Below are positions 1 through 7,278 of a stretch of 13,897 bases of DNA, one piece after another (positions within the stretch are counted from its first letter, which is position 1; each line of letters opens with the position of its first letter). The notes under the pieces were generated by a model. That model saw only the letters and a program-made list of their open reading frames with translations. It made no database searches and was not told the origin of the DNA. Both the position numbers and the translations under genes were made by a program. The stretch lies in the NCBI GenBank assembly GCA_947177005.1, contig CAMWSZ010000030.1, positions 1 through 13,897 on the forward strand, read 5' to 3'. This stretch comes from an uncultured Clostridia bacterium (lineage in GTDB: Bacteria > Bacillota > Clostridia > Oscillospirales > Oscillospiraceae).

Positions 1-1
1 T

Positions 2-226
2 CGTGTGGCCGGGAATGACTTCCCCCAGGCGGTGGTCAAGTCCCGGCTGCTGAAGATTAACAACGAGCATATCCACTTTGTGTTCGATTGTTTACGGGAA
101 AACACTACGAAAATTCGCAGCATGAAACAGTACCTGCTGGCTGTGCTGTACAACGCCCCCGCCACAATAGAAAATCATTATGCCGCACAGGTTAATCATG
201 ATCTCTACGGCAGCGGAGTAGAATAA
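2..226 (+). CDS. C-terminal end of a DUF6017-type replication initiator-like protein (partial, 5' end off window)
   Basis: The reading frame is open to the left edge, so this is the last 74 codons of a longer gene; the GTG at position 5 is internal and not a convincing start. The visible protein contains VVKSRLLKINNEHIHFVFDC, then an NTTKIRS-MKQYLLAVLYNAP stretch, and ends in VNHDLYGSGVE. From memory of the family, this is the conserved C-terminal domain (DUF6017) of RepA-like initiator proteins carried by conjugative elements and plasmids of gut Firmicutes. The N-terminal DNA-binding part would lie outside the window. The gene ends at TAA 224-226 and is followed by a stretch without genes. 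Its presence suggests that the window starts at the edge of, or inside, a mobile element. The family assignment is by recognition of the motif only. Confidence 0.65.
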   Translation, partial: RVAGNDFPQAVVKSRLLKINNEHIHFVFDCLRENTTKIRSMKQYLLAVLYNAPATIENHYAAQVNHDLYGSGVE

Positions 227-249
227 AGTCACCATTGCAGAACCCTCAC

Positions 250-279
250 CCCTCTGACAAGTCCGACAGTCACAGAGGG
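250..279 (+). other. Inverted repeat downstream of the initiator gene, possible weak terminator
   Basis: CCCTCTG (250-256) and CAGAGGG (273-279) are perfectly complementary across a 16-nt loop, 24 nt after the stop of the initiator-like gene. There is no T tract behind it, so it may be a weak terminator or chance. The rest of 227-328 shows no gene or other clear signal. Confidence 0.25.
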
Positions 280-328
280 CAGACCTTCCATACTTCTGCT
301 GGGAGCCAATCAAAATATAGCAAGCCTG

Positions 329-357
329 TTGACAATCCTGTCAGAACATAGTAGACT
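329..357 (+). promoter_or_regulatory. Sigma-A-type promoter for the mntP riboswitch transcript
   Basis: A perfect -35 box TTGACA (329-334) is followed after exactly 17 bp by TAGACT (352-357), which matches four of six positions of TATAAT. The predicted start of transcription, about 363-366, lies just upstream of the riboswitch fold, as expected for a riboswitch-controlled message. Confidence 0.6.
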
Positions 358-372
358 AAGGCAAACAAAATT

Positions 373-463
373 CCCATGAGGGAGTAGCAAGCACATATTG
401 TGTAACAAGTCAACATACTGACCTCCTCCGGTCTGGCTTGTTTTGAATTGCGAGACTCATGCG
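373..463 (+). promoter_or_regulatory. yybP-ykoY manganese riboswitch
   Basis: The closing helix pairs CATGAG (375-380) with CTCATG (456-461). Just inside it lie the two conserved halves of this class: GGGAGTAGC (380-388) on the 5' side and GCGAGACTCAT (450-460) on the 3' side. The arm between them carries AAGTCAACATACTG and CGGTCTGGC. These elements match the yybP-ykoY aptamer, which binds Mn2+ and commonly sits upstream of Mn2+ exporters. The next gene is mntP, a known target of this class. High Mn2+ is expected to switch expression on. The assignment rests on consensus and context by eye, without a covariance-model score. Confidence 0.85.
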
Positions 464-474
464 TAGCTGAAAAA

Positions 475-534
475 CTGTGACAGCGTTGCTCTTGACGCAG
501 AAACAGCCCCTTCGGTTGCGCTTGGGTCTTTTGT
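475..534 (+). terminator. Probable expression platform of the Mn2+ riboswitch
   Basis: Two structures lie between the aptamer and mntP. The first is an imperfect hairpin at 475-506 (CTGT with ACAG outside, GCGT with ACGC inside). The second pairs GCCC-type bases around 505-510 with GGGTCT at 524-529 and is followed by the T-rich run TCTTTTGTT. The two share bases near 503-506 and so could be mutually exclusive, as expected of a terminator/antiterminator switch. The stem is weak with mismatches, so the exact fold is uncertain. Confidence 0.35.
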
Positions 535-559
535 TATTCTAAAAATGGGAGAGATAAAA

Positions 560-1144
560 ATGAATTGGAGTTTTGTATTTCTGCTCAACAGCGTCTTGCT
601 GGGTGTAGGACTTGCTATGGATGCCTTCTCCGTGTCGATGGCAAACGGACTGAACGAACCACGGATGAGGAAGAGCAAAATGTGCGTGATTGCTGGGGTG
701 TTCGCCGGATTTCAGTTTGCCATGCCCATGACCGGCTGGATATGCGTCCACACGATCGTCCAGTATTTCACGGCATTCGAGAAATTTATCCCGTGGATCG
801 CCCTGACCCTGCTCGGCTTTATCGGCGGGAATATGCTGCTGGAAGGAATCCGCAGCAAAGGCGGGGATGAGGAAAACCATGAGCTTGGGGCGGCGGCCCT
901 TCTGGTTCAGGGAATTGCAACATCGATTGATGCCCTGTCTGTCGGTTTTACGATTGCCGAATATGGCTGGCTCATGGCGTTCACTGCCGCACTTATCATT
1001 GCAGTCGTTACATTTGCGATCTGTATAGTGGGTGTAGAGATCGGGAAAAAATTCGGAACCAAGCTGTCGAACAGGGCACAGATACTCGGTGGTGTCATTC
1101 TTATTGCAATTGGTATTGAGATATTTGTCACAGGTATCGTATAA
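560..1144 (+). CDS. mntP: Manganese efflux pump MntP
   Basis: MntP exports Mn2+ across the cytoplasmic membrane and protects against manganese excess. The protein has the internal duplication typical of the family: GLAMDAFSVSMANG near residue 16 of the chosen start, and TSIDALSVGFTIAEYG in the second half. Each holds the acidic residue needed for transport. The hydrophobic pattern fits about six membrane segments. An ATG at 545 is in frame, but GGAGAG (548-553) lies six bases before the ATG at 560, and that start gives the usual family beginning (MNWSF..LLNSVLLG) and length: 194 residues against about 185-190. The upstream promoter and yybP-ykoY riboswitch make this a stand-alone Mn2+-induced unit. 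No clear terminator was found directly behind the gene. Confidence 0.92.
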   Translation: MNWSFVFLLNSVLLGVGLAMDAFSVSMANGLNEPRMRKSKMCVIAGVFAGFQFAMPMTGWICVHTIVQYFTAFEKFIPWIALTLLGFIGGNMLLEGIRSKGGDEENHELGAAALLVQGIATSIDALSVGFTIAEYGWLMAFTAALIIAVVTFAICIVGVEIGKKFGTKLSNRAQILGGVILIAIGIEIFVTGIV

Positions 1145-1190
1145 AAAACTGTGTCTCCTGCCAGGCTGGAAACTTGCCTTGCGGAGGACG

Positions 1191-1268
1191 CTGAAACAGG
1201 CCATCAACGTCATTATGGGTGCCAATATCGGTACGACTGTTACCGCCTGGATTTTGAGCCTTCTCTGA
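1191..1268 (+). pseudogene. Remnant of a Na+/phosphate cotransporter (PF02690-type) gene
   Basis: In frame to the TGA at 1266-1268 this stretch encodes QAINVIMGANIGTTVTAWIL, followed by SLL and the stop. The GANIGTTVTAWI segment is the signature repeat motif of the Na/Pi cotransporter II family (YjbB/NptA-like). A full gene would be over 300 codons; here only about 25 recognisable codons remain, with no start or upstream family sequence. It is therefore a decayed or deletion-truncated fragment. The adjoining stretch 1269-1380 contains only a 32-codon open frame from ATG 1269 to TAA 1365-1367 that resembles nothing I recognise, and no clear promoter for the gene that follows. Confidence 0.6.
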
Positions 1269-1400
1269 ATGATGAGTAATGTGGGAAACGGCTGGGTACG
1301 GTGGAGCGCGGAGAACTGGCCCCGGAAGACTCAGTGGGAAAGGGACATTTTACTTATTGCCGCATAAACTGATAAGAAATCCGAATGAGGAGGAAGGTTT

Positions 1401-3236
1401 ATGTGCGGCATTGCAGGATGGGTGAGTTTTGAGGAAGATGTGCGGGAAAAACGGGATGCTCTGGAGACTATGAGTACAACCTTATCCCAGAGAGGTCCGG
1501 ACGATCAGGGCATATACCTTGCGCCATCGGCTGGCTTAGCCCACCGGAGGCTGTCGGTGGTAGACATCGCCGGAGGGCAGCAGCCTATGCGGATTGGAGA
1601 CTGTGTCGTTGTTTATAATGGGGAGCTGTATAACACGGACGAACTCCGCCAGGACTTGTCCGATCTGGGCTGGGCATTCCGGGGACACTCTGATACAGAA
1701 GTACTGCTCACAGCATTTGTCCAGTGGGGAGAAGGTTGTCTGGAGCGGCTTAGCGGCATCTATGCGTTTGCTGTTTGGGACGAAAAAAGGCGTCAGCTGT
1801 TTGCCGCCCGGGACCGGGTAGGGGTAAAACCATTTTTCTTTTATGAAGATGGACGCCGGTTTCTATTTGGCAGTGTCATTCCTGCATTAGCCGCAGCCGC
1901 ACCTTGGTGTGAGGGCCTGCGGCCACGTCTGGATGCGGATGGACGGCGGGAGTTGTTTCTTTTGGGGCCAGGAAGGAAACCTGGCAGCGGCGTATTAAAG
2001 GGTTATCGGGAGTTAGAGCCGGGACAGTACCTGCGGTATAGTGCAGACGGCCTCTCGGTCCGGCGGTACTGGGATTTACAGGCCCGGCCTCACATGGAAG
2101 GACGCCGTGAGACGATTGATCATGTCCGCTTTTTGGTGGAGGATGCTGTGCGGCGGCAATTGGTCAGCGATGTGCCGCTCTGTACCATGTTGTCCGGCGG
2201 ACTGGACAGCAGCATTCTCTCTGCCTTAGCCGCGTCAGAGTACCGAAAACGCGGAGATACTTTGCACACATGGAGTGTCGACTATGCTGATAGCAGCCAG
2301 TATTTTCATGCAGGGCGTTTTGTTCCCAGCGAGGACGCCCCTTTTGTCGCACAAATGGCAGAACATATCGGCAGCAATCATCACATTGTGACCATTGATA
2401 ATGTGGAATTAGCAAACACCCTGCCGCTGGCTGCGGCAGAGCGGGGACTGCCGGGTATGGCAGATGTAGACAGCAGTCTACTGCTGTTTTGCCGGGCCAT
2501 CCAGAAAGAATTTACGGTGGGATTGAGCGGTGAGTGTGCAGACGAGCTGTTTGGCGGTTATCCCTGGTATCATCGGAAAGAAATTCTGTTTGAGGAGTGT
2601 TTCCCTTGGAGCCGAAGCACAGCGGTGCGGGAGCGTTTGCTTAGTCCTGCGGCGGTGGGTACAGACGGTGAAGATTGGCTGCGGGAAACCTACCAGGCGG
2701 CGATAGCACGGACCGATCTTTTGCCGGGAGAGGACCATTACGCCGTGCGTATGCGGCAGATGTTCCGGCTGAACTTTGACTGGTTCATGCAGACTCTTCT
2801 GGCACGAAAGGATACCATGAGTATGGCGTGCAGTCTTGAAATGCGAGTCCCCTTTGCCGACGAGCGGATCGTAGAATACGCTTATAATCTTCCCTGGGCA
2901 CTGAAGAGCTTGGACGGCAGAGAGAAGGGCGTACTGCGGGCCGCGTTTGAAGATATCCTGACGCCAGAGGTAGCTTGGCGGAAAAAGAGTCCCTATCCCA
3001 AGACGTTCCACCCTGCTTATTTCCGGCGGGTGATGGAACTGTTCCGCCAGAGAATGGAGCGGCCAAATGGAACTCTGTCGCAGTTGGTAAACAGGGAATC
3101 CCTTGACTTGCTGGCAGCCAATCCGGACGAACTGAAAGAGCCGTGGTACGGTCAGCTCATGCGAACGCCTCAGATATTTGCGTGGCTCGTAATGCTGGAT
3201 GCCTGGATAGAGAAATTTCATGTAGATTTCATATAA
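1401..3236 (+). CDS. asnB: Glutamine-hydrolysing asparagine synthetase (long form, 611 aa)
   Basis: This enzyme makes asparagine from aspartate, ATP and the amide nitrogen of glutamine. The N-terminal class II amidotransferase domain starts MCGIAGW, so Cys2 is the nucleophile after Met removal. It carries RGPDDQG (about 31-37), HRRLSVVD (48-55), YNGELYN (72-78) and GHSDTE (95-100). The synthetase domain has the PP-loop SGGLDSS (265-271) and SGECADELFGGYP (376-388). All key residues seem intact. The start is supported by GAGGAGGAAGG at 1387-1397 and by the obligatory MC start. With 611 residues it resembles the longer YisO/AsnO-like branch rather than the 527-residue enzyme encoded convergently at 3340-4923. 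The two proteins are clearly distinct and not a recent duplication. A role in a specialised amidation pathway cannot be excluded, but no such partner genes are visible. Confidence 0.9.
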   Translation: MCGIAGWVSFEEDVREKRDALETMSTTLSQRGPDDQGIYLAPSAGLAHRRLSVVDIAGGQQPMRIGDCVVVYNGELYNTDELRQDLSDLGWAFRGHSDTEVLLTAFVQWGEGCLERLSGIYAFAVWDEKRRQLFAARDRVGVKPFFFYEDGRRFLFGSVIPALAAAAPWCEGLRPRLDADGRRELFLLGPGRKPGSGVLKGYRELEPGQYLRYSADGLSVRRYWDLQARPHMEGRRETIDHVRFLVEDAVRRQLVSDVPLCTMLSGGLDSSILSALAASEYRKRGDTLHTWSVDYADSSQYFHAGRFVPSEDAPFVAQMAEHIGSNHHIVTIDNVELANTLPLAAAERGLPGMADVDSSLLLFCRAIQKEFTVGLSGECADELFGGYPWYHRKEILFEECFPWSRSTAVRERLLSPAAVGTDGEDWLRETYQAAIARTDLLPGEDHYAVRMRQMFRLNFDWFMQTLLARKDTMSMACSLEMRVPFADERIVEYAYNLPWALKSLDGREKGVLRAAFEDILTPEVAWRKKSPYPKTFHPAYFRRVMELFRQRMERPNGTLSQLVNRESLDLLAANPDELKEPWYGQLMRTPQIFAWLVMLDAWIEKFHVDFI

Positions 3237-3241
3237 GTGCG

Positions 3242-3276
3242 AGCCAGTGGGCAAGGAAAGACCTTACCCACTGGCT
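3242..3276 (+). terminator. Strong hairpin terminator after the plus-strand asparagine synthetase gene
   Basis: AGCCAGTGGG (3242-3251) pairs perfectly with CCCACTGGCT (3267-3276). Inside it AAGG pairs with CCTT around a five-base loop. It starts six bases after the stop codon and is followed by TGTTGTTC, a modest T-rich tail. It lies between two convergent genes; the minus strand lacks a T tract behind it, so it mainly serves the plus-strand gene but could also slow read-through from the other side. A second copy of CACTGGCT at 3313-3320 could compete for pairing. Confidence 0.75.
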
Positions 3277-3339
3277 GTTGTTCAACAAATGCTAAAAGAC
3301 TGCCGATAAGAACACTGGCTTCTATAAAAGCAATTCCAT

Positions 3340-4923
3340 CTATTCCCCCGATGCTCCATAGTTGCTCAGCACTCTTGCGCTGGGGTCGTTGACATTGCAC
3401 CCTTCCCACGCCCTGTTGGGCATCCAGAAATCTACCACCATTGTTGCTTGCCCCGGATAATACTTCTCAAAAATTTCACGGTACAGCAGAGATTCTTTCG
3501 TGAAGGGCTTGGCGTGATAACCGTACCTCTCTGCAATGGCTTCCCAGTCATCGCCATAGCTTCTCTCCGCATAGCTCTTCAGATCATCTACCAGACTGTG
3601 TCCAACAGCATCCGAAAATGCCGCCTTTTCCCGCTGGAGAATGGATTCTGGCAGGTAATCGCCCTCAAAGGCATGGCGCAGCAGATACTTGCCTTTGCCA
3701 TATACATTGATTTTTTTGGCTGGGTCGATACTCATGACATATTTCACAAACTCAAGGTCTCCGAAGGGTACCCTGGCCTCCAGGCTGTTAGCAGAGATAC
3801 ACCGGTCTGCACGAAGTACATCGTACATATGCAGCTCCCGGATGCGCTTCTCACTCTCTGCCTGAAACGCCAACGGCGAAGGTGCAAAATCGGTATACTT
3901 GTACCCGAAGAGTTCATCACTGATCTCTCCAGTCAGCAGCACCCGGATATCGCTCTGCTCATGAATGGCTTTGCAGATCAGATACATTCCCATGCTGGCT
4001 CGGATTGTGGTAATATCGTAGGTTCCCAGCAAATAAATCAGATCATCCAACGTGTCCAGCACATCCTGCTCGGTAATATATATCTCATGGTGATTGCTGC
4101 CGATGTGATCTGCCACCTGTTTTGCATATTTCAGGTCAATAGCGTCTGTTGACATACCTACTGCATAGGTTTCAATGGGCCGTCCCAGCAGCTTCGCCGC
4201 GATAGCGCATACCAGCGAACTGTCCAGTCCACCGGAAAGCAGGAATCCCACCGGCACGTCCGCATCCAGCCGCTTTTCCACACCCAGAATCAACTTTTCA
4301 TGGATATTGGCGCAAACCGTCTCGATGTCTTCGTTACATATCTTTTCCACCCTAGTCATATCCCGGTAGCAGACGAACTGTCCGTCCTTGTAGTAATATC
4401 CTGGAGGGAAGGGAATGATTTTGTCCGTCAGTCCCAGCAGACACTTTGGCTCACTTGCAAACAGAATATGTCCCGACTTGCTGTAACCGTAGTACAGGGG
4501 CCGGATACCGATGGGGTCCCGTGCGGCAATGAAGCTGTTCGTGGGAGCATCGTACAAGATCAGTGCATACTCCGCGTCCAGTTCCCCGAACATTTCAACC
4601 CCATGCTCTTTCCACAGGGGCAACAGCAGCTCGCAGTCCGATCCGCTGGCAAAGACGTATCCCTTGGATTCCATCTCCTTTTTCAGCTTTCGGAACCCGT
4701 ATAGCTCACCATTACATACTACCGCGCTCCCATCGGGAGCGGTGAAAGGCTGCATCCCGGCAGCTTCCGGCCCCATAATGGCCAGCCGGTGGAACAGTAG
4801 GGAACCAGCCCCTGTCTCTATGGAGCGGCTGTCATCCGGCCCTCTCGACTTGGCGGCGGCGAACGCCGTCTGCAACTGAGACATAGGGATGTCCCGATCT
4901 GTGTAACCCATAATTGCACACAT
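3340..4923 (-). CDS. asnB: Glutamine-hydrolysing asparagine synthetase B (527 aa)
   Basis: This is the second asparagine synthetase of the window, of the shorter E. coli AsnB-like type. An upstream ATG (4948-4950) is in frame, but class II amidotransferases need Cys at position 2. The ATG at 4921-4923 gives MCAIMGYTDRD and is preceded by GGAGGT (4931-4936) at seven bases, so this start is preferred. Visible motifs are SRGPDDSR (26-33), HRLAIMG (45-51), NGELYG (71-76), SDCELL (95-100), the PP-loop SGGLDSS (230-236) and TGEISDELFGYKY (about 331-343). NGELYG has Gly where E. coli has Asn, a change I also recall in Clostridia homologues. The gene starts 48 bp behind glnN with no terminator between them, so it is probably co-transcribed with glutamine synthetase, which supplies its glutamine. 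Confidence 0.93.
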   Translation of the reverse strand: MCAIMGYTDRDIPMSQLQTAFAAAKSRGPDDSRSIETGAGSLLFHRLAIMGPEAAGMQPFTAPDGSAVVCNGELYGFRKLKKEMESKGYVFASGSDCELLLPLWKEHGVEMFGELDAEYALILYDAPTNSFIAARDPIGIRPLYYGYSKSGHILFASEPKCLLGLTDKIIPFPPGYYYKDGQFVCYRDMTRVEKICNEDIETVCANIHEKLILGVEKRLDADVPVGFLLSGGLDSSLVCAIAAKLLGRPIETYAVGMSTDAIDLKYAKQVADHIGSNHHEIYITEQDVLDTLDDLIYLLGTYDITTIRASMGMYLICKAIHEQSDIRVLLTGEISDELFGYKYTDFAPSPLAFQAESEKRIRELHMYDVLRADRCISANSLEARVPFGDLEFVKYVMSIDPAKKINVYGKGKYLLRHAFEGDYLPESILQREKAAFSDAVGHSLVDDLKSYAERSYGDDWEAIAERYGYHAKPFTKESLLYREIFEKYYPGQATMVVDFWMPNRAWEGCNVNDPSARVLSNYGASGE

Positions 4924-4971
4924 AAAAAGCACCTCCAGATAAACCAGCATGACGGAATCCTTTGTATAAAA

Positions 4972-7068
4972 TCATTTCACGGAAAACAGCAGATCCGTAT
5001 AACTGGGATAAGGCCAATCCTCCTTAGCCGTGATGGTCTCCAGTTCATCCACGGCGGCGCGGAGCCTGCTCATGCTTTCAAAGACGGTATAGCGGTAGTA
5101 GTGGGCCGCTTCGTAGGCATCGTTGCCTTGGGGCGCGGCAAGAGCTTCTTCCAGGACGCGGGTTTCCTTCATCATTTCAGCAGTGAGCCGGGACAAGTTT
5201 TTGAGCAGAGATTCCTCATCCGAGCAATCCAAATCCGTCAGGACTGCTTTCTTAGCCGCCACGTTAGAAGCAGTTGTTCCGGAGAACCGGCTGACGGCAG
5301 GGAAAATGTTCTTTTTTACCATATCGATCATGGTGCGCGCCTCAATGCCGATGACTTCACAGTAGTTTTCCAAATGGATCTCGTTCCGGGCAGCAAGCTC
5401 TTCTTCTGTGAAGACGTGATGCTTGGTAAACAGCTCCACATTTTTGGGCTGGAGATAAGCCTTCAGCGCATCCGCCGTGCAGGTCAGGTTGCTCAGCCCC
5501 CGCTTTTCCGCCTCCTGGACCCAAGCATCTTCATAGCCGTTGCCGTTAAAGATAATCCGCTGATGGTTGGTGAGCGTCTTCTTCACCAAATCATGAAGCG
5601 CGGCCGCGAAGTCCTCCGCGCCCTCCAGCTCATCGGCGAACTGGGCCAGCTCCTCGGCCATGATCGTGTTCAGCGCCGTGTTGGGACCGGAGATGGACTG
5701 ACTGGAGCCAAGCATCCGGAACTCGAACTTGTTGCCGGTAAAGGCCAGGGGAGAGGTACGGTTTCGGTCGGTGGTGTCCTGGGGGATAGCGGGCAGAGCG
5801 TCAACGCCTATGGACAGGCTTTTCTTCCCCTGCTCCACATAGCTTGTGCCGTGGATGATGGAATCCACGATGGCGGTCAGCTCATCGCCAAGGAAAATGG
5901 AGATGATGGCAGGCGGCGCTTCCTGAGCGCCCAGCCGGTGATCGTTACCAGGATTGGCAACCGAACAGCGCAGCAAATCCTGATATTCGTCCACACCTTT
6001 GATAAACGCCGCCAGAAACAGCAGGAACCGGGCATTCTGACTGGGGGTAGAGCCGGGGCGGAACAGGTTCATGCCGGTATCGGTGGAGATCGACCAGTTA
6101 TCATGCTTGCCGGAACCGTTGACCCCGGCAAAGGGTTTTTCATGGAGCAGACATACCATGTTGTGCCGGCTGGCCACTTTTTTCATGATCTCCATCGTCA
6201 GCTGGTTGTGGTCGCAGGCGGTGTTGGCGTCGGAGTAGATGGGAGCCTGCTCATGCTGGGCAGGGGCCACCTCGTTATGCTTGGTCTTGGACAGAATGCC
6301 CAGTTTCCACAGTTCCTCATCCAGTTCCTTCATGTAGGCTGCAACGCGGGGCTTGATGGTACCGAAGTAGTGGTCCTCCAGCTCCTGGCCTTTTGGGGGC
6401 CTGGTTCCAAAAAGGGTGCGGCCCGTAAGAATCAGATCCTCCCGCTGGTTATACACATCTTTGTCAATCAGGAAATATTCCTGCTCCGGACCGACCTGGC
6501 TGATGACCTTCTTCACTTCTGTGTCACCAAAGAGACGCAGCACCCGGACAGCCTGACGGCTCAGCTCCTCCTGGGAGCGGAGCAGGGGCGTCTTCTGATC
6601 CAGTGCCTGACCGCTGTAGGAACAGAAGATGGTCGGGATACACAGGCTTCCATCCTTGACAAAGGCGAAAGCGGTGGGGTCCCAGGCGGTATAGCCACGG
6701 GCTTCAAAGGTGGCTCGCAGGCCGCCGGAAGGGAAGGATGAGGCGTCTGGCTCACCCCGGACAAGTTCCTTGCCGCTAAATCCCATAAGCACCTGGCCGG
6801 AGCCTTCGGGGGTAATAAAACTGTCGTGTTTCTCGGCAGTAACGCCGGTCATGGGCTGGAACCAGTGGGTAAAGTGGGTGGCCCCACGGTCCATCGCCCA
6901 GTTCTTCATTTCTGCCGCCATCTCATGGGCGGTTTCCAGACTCAGGGGCGTACCCTCGTCCACGCATTTTTTCCATGCCTTATAGCAGGTGGCGGAAAGG
7001 CGTTGTCTCATGACTTCCTCGTTGAATACCATGCTGCCGAACATTTCCGTTACTTTTTCCTTGCCCAT
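4972..7068 (-). CDS. glnN: Type III glutamine synthetase (GlnN)
   Basis: GlnN condenses ammonium and glutamate to glutamine using ATP. With 698 residues it has the size of the GSIII family (about 700-730) and not of GSI (about 450-470). The N-terminal part has the family sequences FGSMVFN (10-16) and THFTHWFQPMTG (64-75). Catalytic-core motifs are GPEQEYFL (193-200), NEVAPAQHE (265-273), NGSGKHDNWS (317-326) and NRTSPLAFTGNKFEFRM (436-452). The gene looks complete. Its start is backed by AAAGGAGT (7078-7085), nine bases before ATG. It is followed closely by asnB and preceded by a 210-bp leader with two hairpins and a dyad, which is the likely place of control. GSIII enzymes are typical of Bacteroidetes, cyanobacteria and many gut Clostridia. 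Confidence 0.95.
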   Translation of the reverse strand: MGKEKVTEMFGSMVFNEEVMRQRLSATCYKAWKKCVDEGTPLSLETAHEMAAEMKNWAMDRGATHFTHWFQPMTGVTAEKHDSFITPEGSGQVLMGFSGKELVRGEPDASSFPSGGLRATFEARGYTAWDPTAFAFVKDGSLCIPTIFCSYSGQALDQKTPLLRSQEELSRQAVRVLRLFGDTEVKKVISQVGPEQEYFLIDKDVYNQREDLILTGRTLFGTRPPKGQELEDHYFGTIKPRVAAYMKELDEELWKLGILSKTKHNEVAPAQHEQAPIYSDANTACDHNQLTMEIMKKVASRHNMVCLLHEKPFAGVNGSGKHDNWSISTDTGMNLFRPGSTPSQNARFLLFLAAFIKGVDEYQDLLRCSVANPGNDHRLGAQEAPPAIISIFLGDELTAIVDSIIHGTSYVEQGKKSLSIGVDALPAIPQDTTDRNRTSPLAFTGNKFEFRMLGSSQSISGPNTALNTIMAEELAQFADELEGAEDFAAALHDLVKKTLTNHQRIIFNGNGYEDAWVQEAEKRGLSNLTCTADALKAYLQPKNVELFTKHHVFTEEELAARNEIHLENYCEVIGIEARTMIDMVKKNIFPAVSRFSGTTASNVAAKKAVLTDLDCSDEESLLKNLSRLTAEMMKETRVLEEALAAPQGNDAYEAAHYYRYTVFESMSRLRAAVDELETITAKEDWPYPSYTDLLFSVK

Positions 7069-7093
7069 TACTGGGTCACTCCTTTCGATATCG

Positions 7094-7108
7094 CAGTGCT
7101 GCGCACTG
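7094..7108 (-). promoter_or_regulatory. Small hairpin next to the glnN ribosome binding site
   Basis: On the transcript CAGTGC and GCACTG pair perfectly across a three-base loop (GCA). The hairpin ends nine bases before the ribosome binding site at 7078-7085 and is followed directly by the palindrome CGATATCG (7086-7093). It may affect translation initiation of glnN, or be chance. Confidence 0.35.
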
Positions 7109-7163
7109 GCTGGATTGGTTTATGAATGTATTCGTTGACACCGGCTGTGAAATGGCGGTGGGA

Positions 7164-7207
7164 CAGCAGGGGGGAAAACGCCGCCGGTAGGCGTTTTCCC
7201 TTTGCTG
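7164..7207 (-). terminator. Strong hairpin in the glnN leader (terminator-like, no T tract)
   Basis: GGGAAAACGCC (7172-7182) and GGCGTTTTCCC (7190-7200) are a perfect 11-bp inverted repeat with a seven-base loop. A further CAGCA (7164-7168) and TGCTG (7203-7207) extend it across a small internal loop. It lies about 70 bp behind the symporter gene and about 100 bp before glnN on the same strand. On the minus strand it is followed by C-rich sequence and not by T residues, so it could be a processing site or a structured leader rather than a plain intrinsic terminator. Confidence 0.55.
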
Positions 7208-7227
7208 CCTGAAAAGGAGAGTTGCGT

Positions 7228-7252
7228 ATATACAAACACATTTGTGTTCGTA
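7228..7252 (-). promoter_or_regulatory. Dyad and candidate -10 box upstream of glnN
   Basis: TACAAACACATTTGTGTTCG plus TA (7231-7252) forms an imperfect 22-bp dyad: AACACA and TGTGTT about a TT centre, with matching TAC/GTA ends. On the minus strand it runs directly into TATATA-like sequence at about 7228-7232, which could be a -10 box; no convincing -35 box is seen. The layout would suit an operator overlapping the glnN promoter. It does not match the GlnR/TnrA box (TGTNA-N7-TNACA). As RNA it could also be a weak terminator for the symporter gene. Confidence 0.35.
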
Positions 7253-7278
7253 CCGTATAAAATGCGCTGTGCCGGGCA

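Noticed and set aside
539..1225. A 228-codon open frame on the minus strand opposite mntP
   Set aside because: The opposite strand encodes clear MntP with its duplicated motif, promoter and riboswitch. The minus frame is rich in Cys, His and Asn with no recognisable domain.
2478..3254. A 258-codon open frame on the minus strand
   Set aside because: Antisense to the synthetase domain of the plus-strand asparagine synthetase gene, with no ribosome binding site or domain.
5101..6741. A 546-codon open frame on the plus strand
   Set aside because: It lies wholly antisense to glnN, whose protein shows all GSIII motifs. The plus frame gives low-complexity Gly/Gln/Arg-rich protein without family features and follows from codon bias.
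7231..7252. GlnR/TnrA operator before glnN
   Set aside because: The dyad does not fit TGTNA-N7-TNACA in either direction, so only an unnamed operator or hairpin can be claimed.
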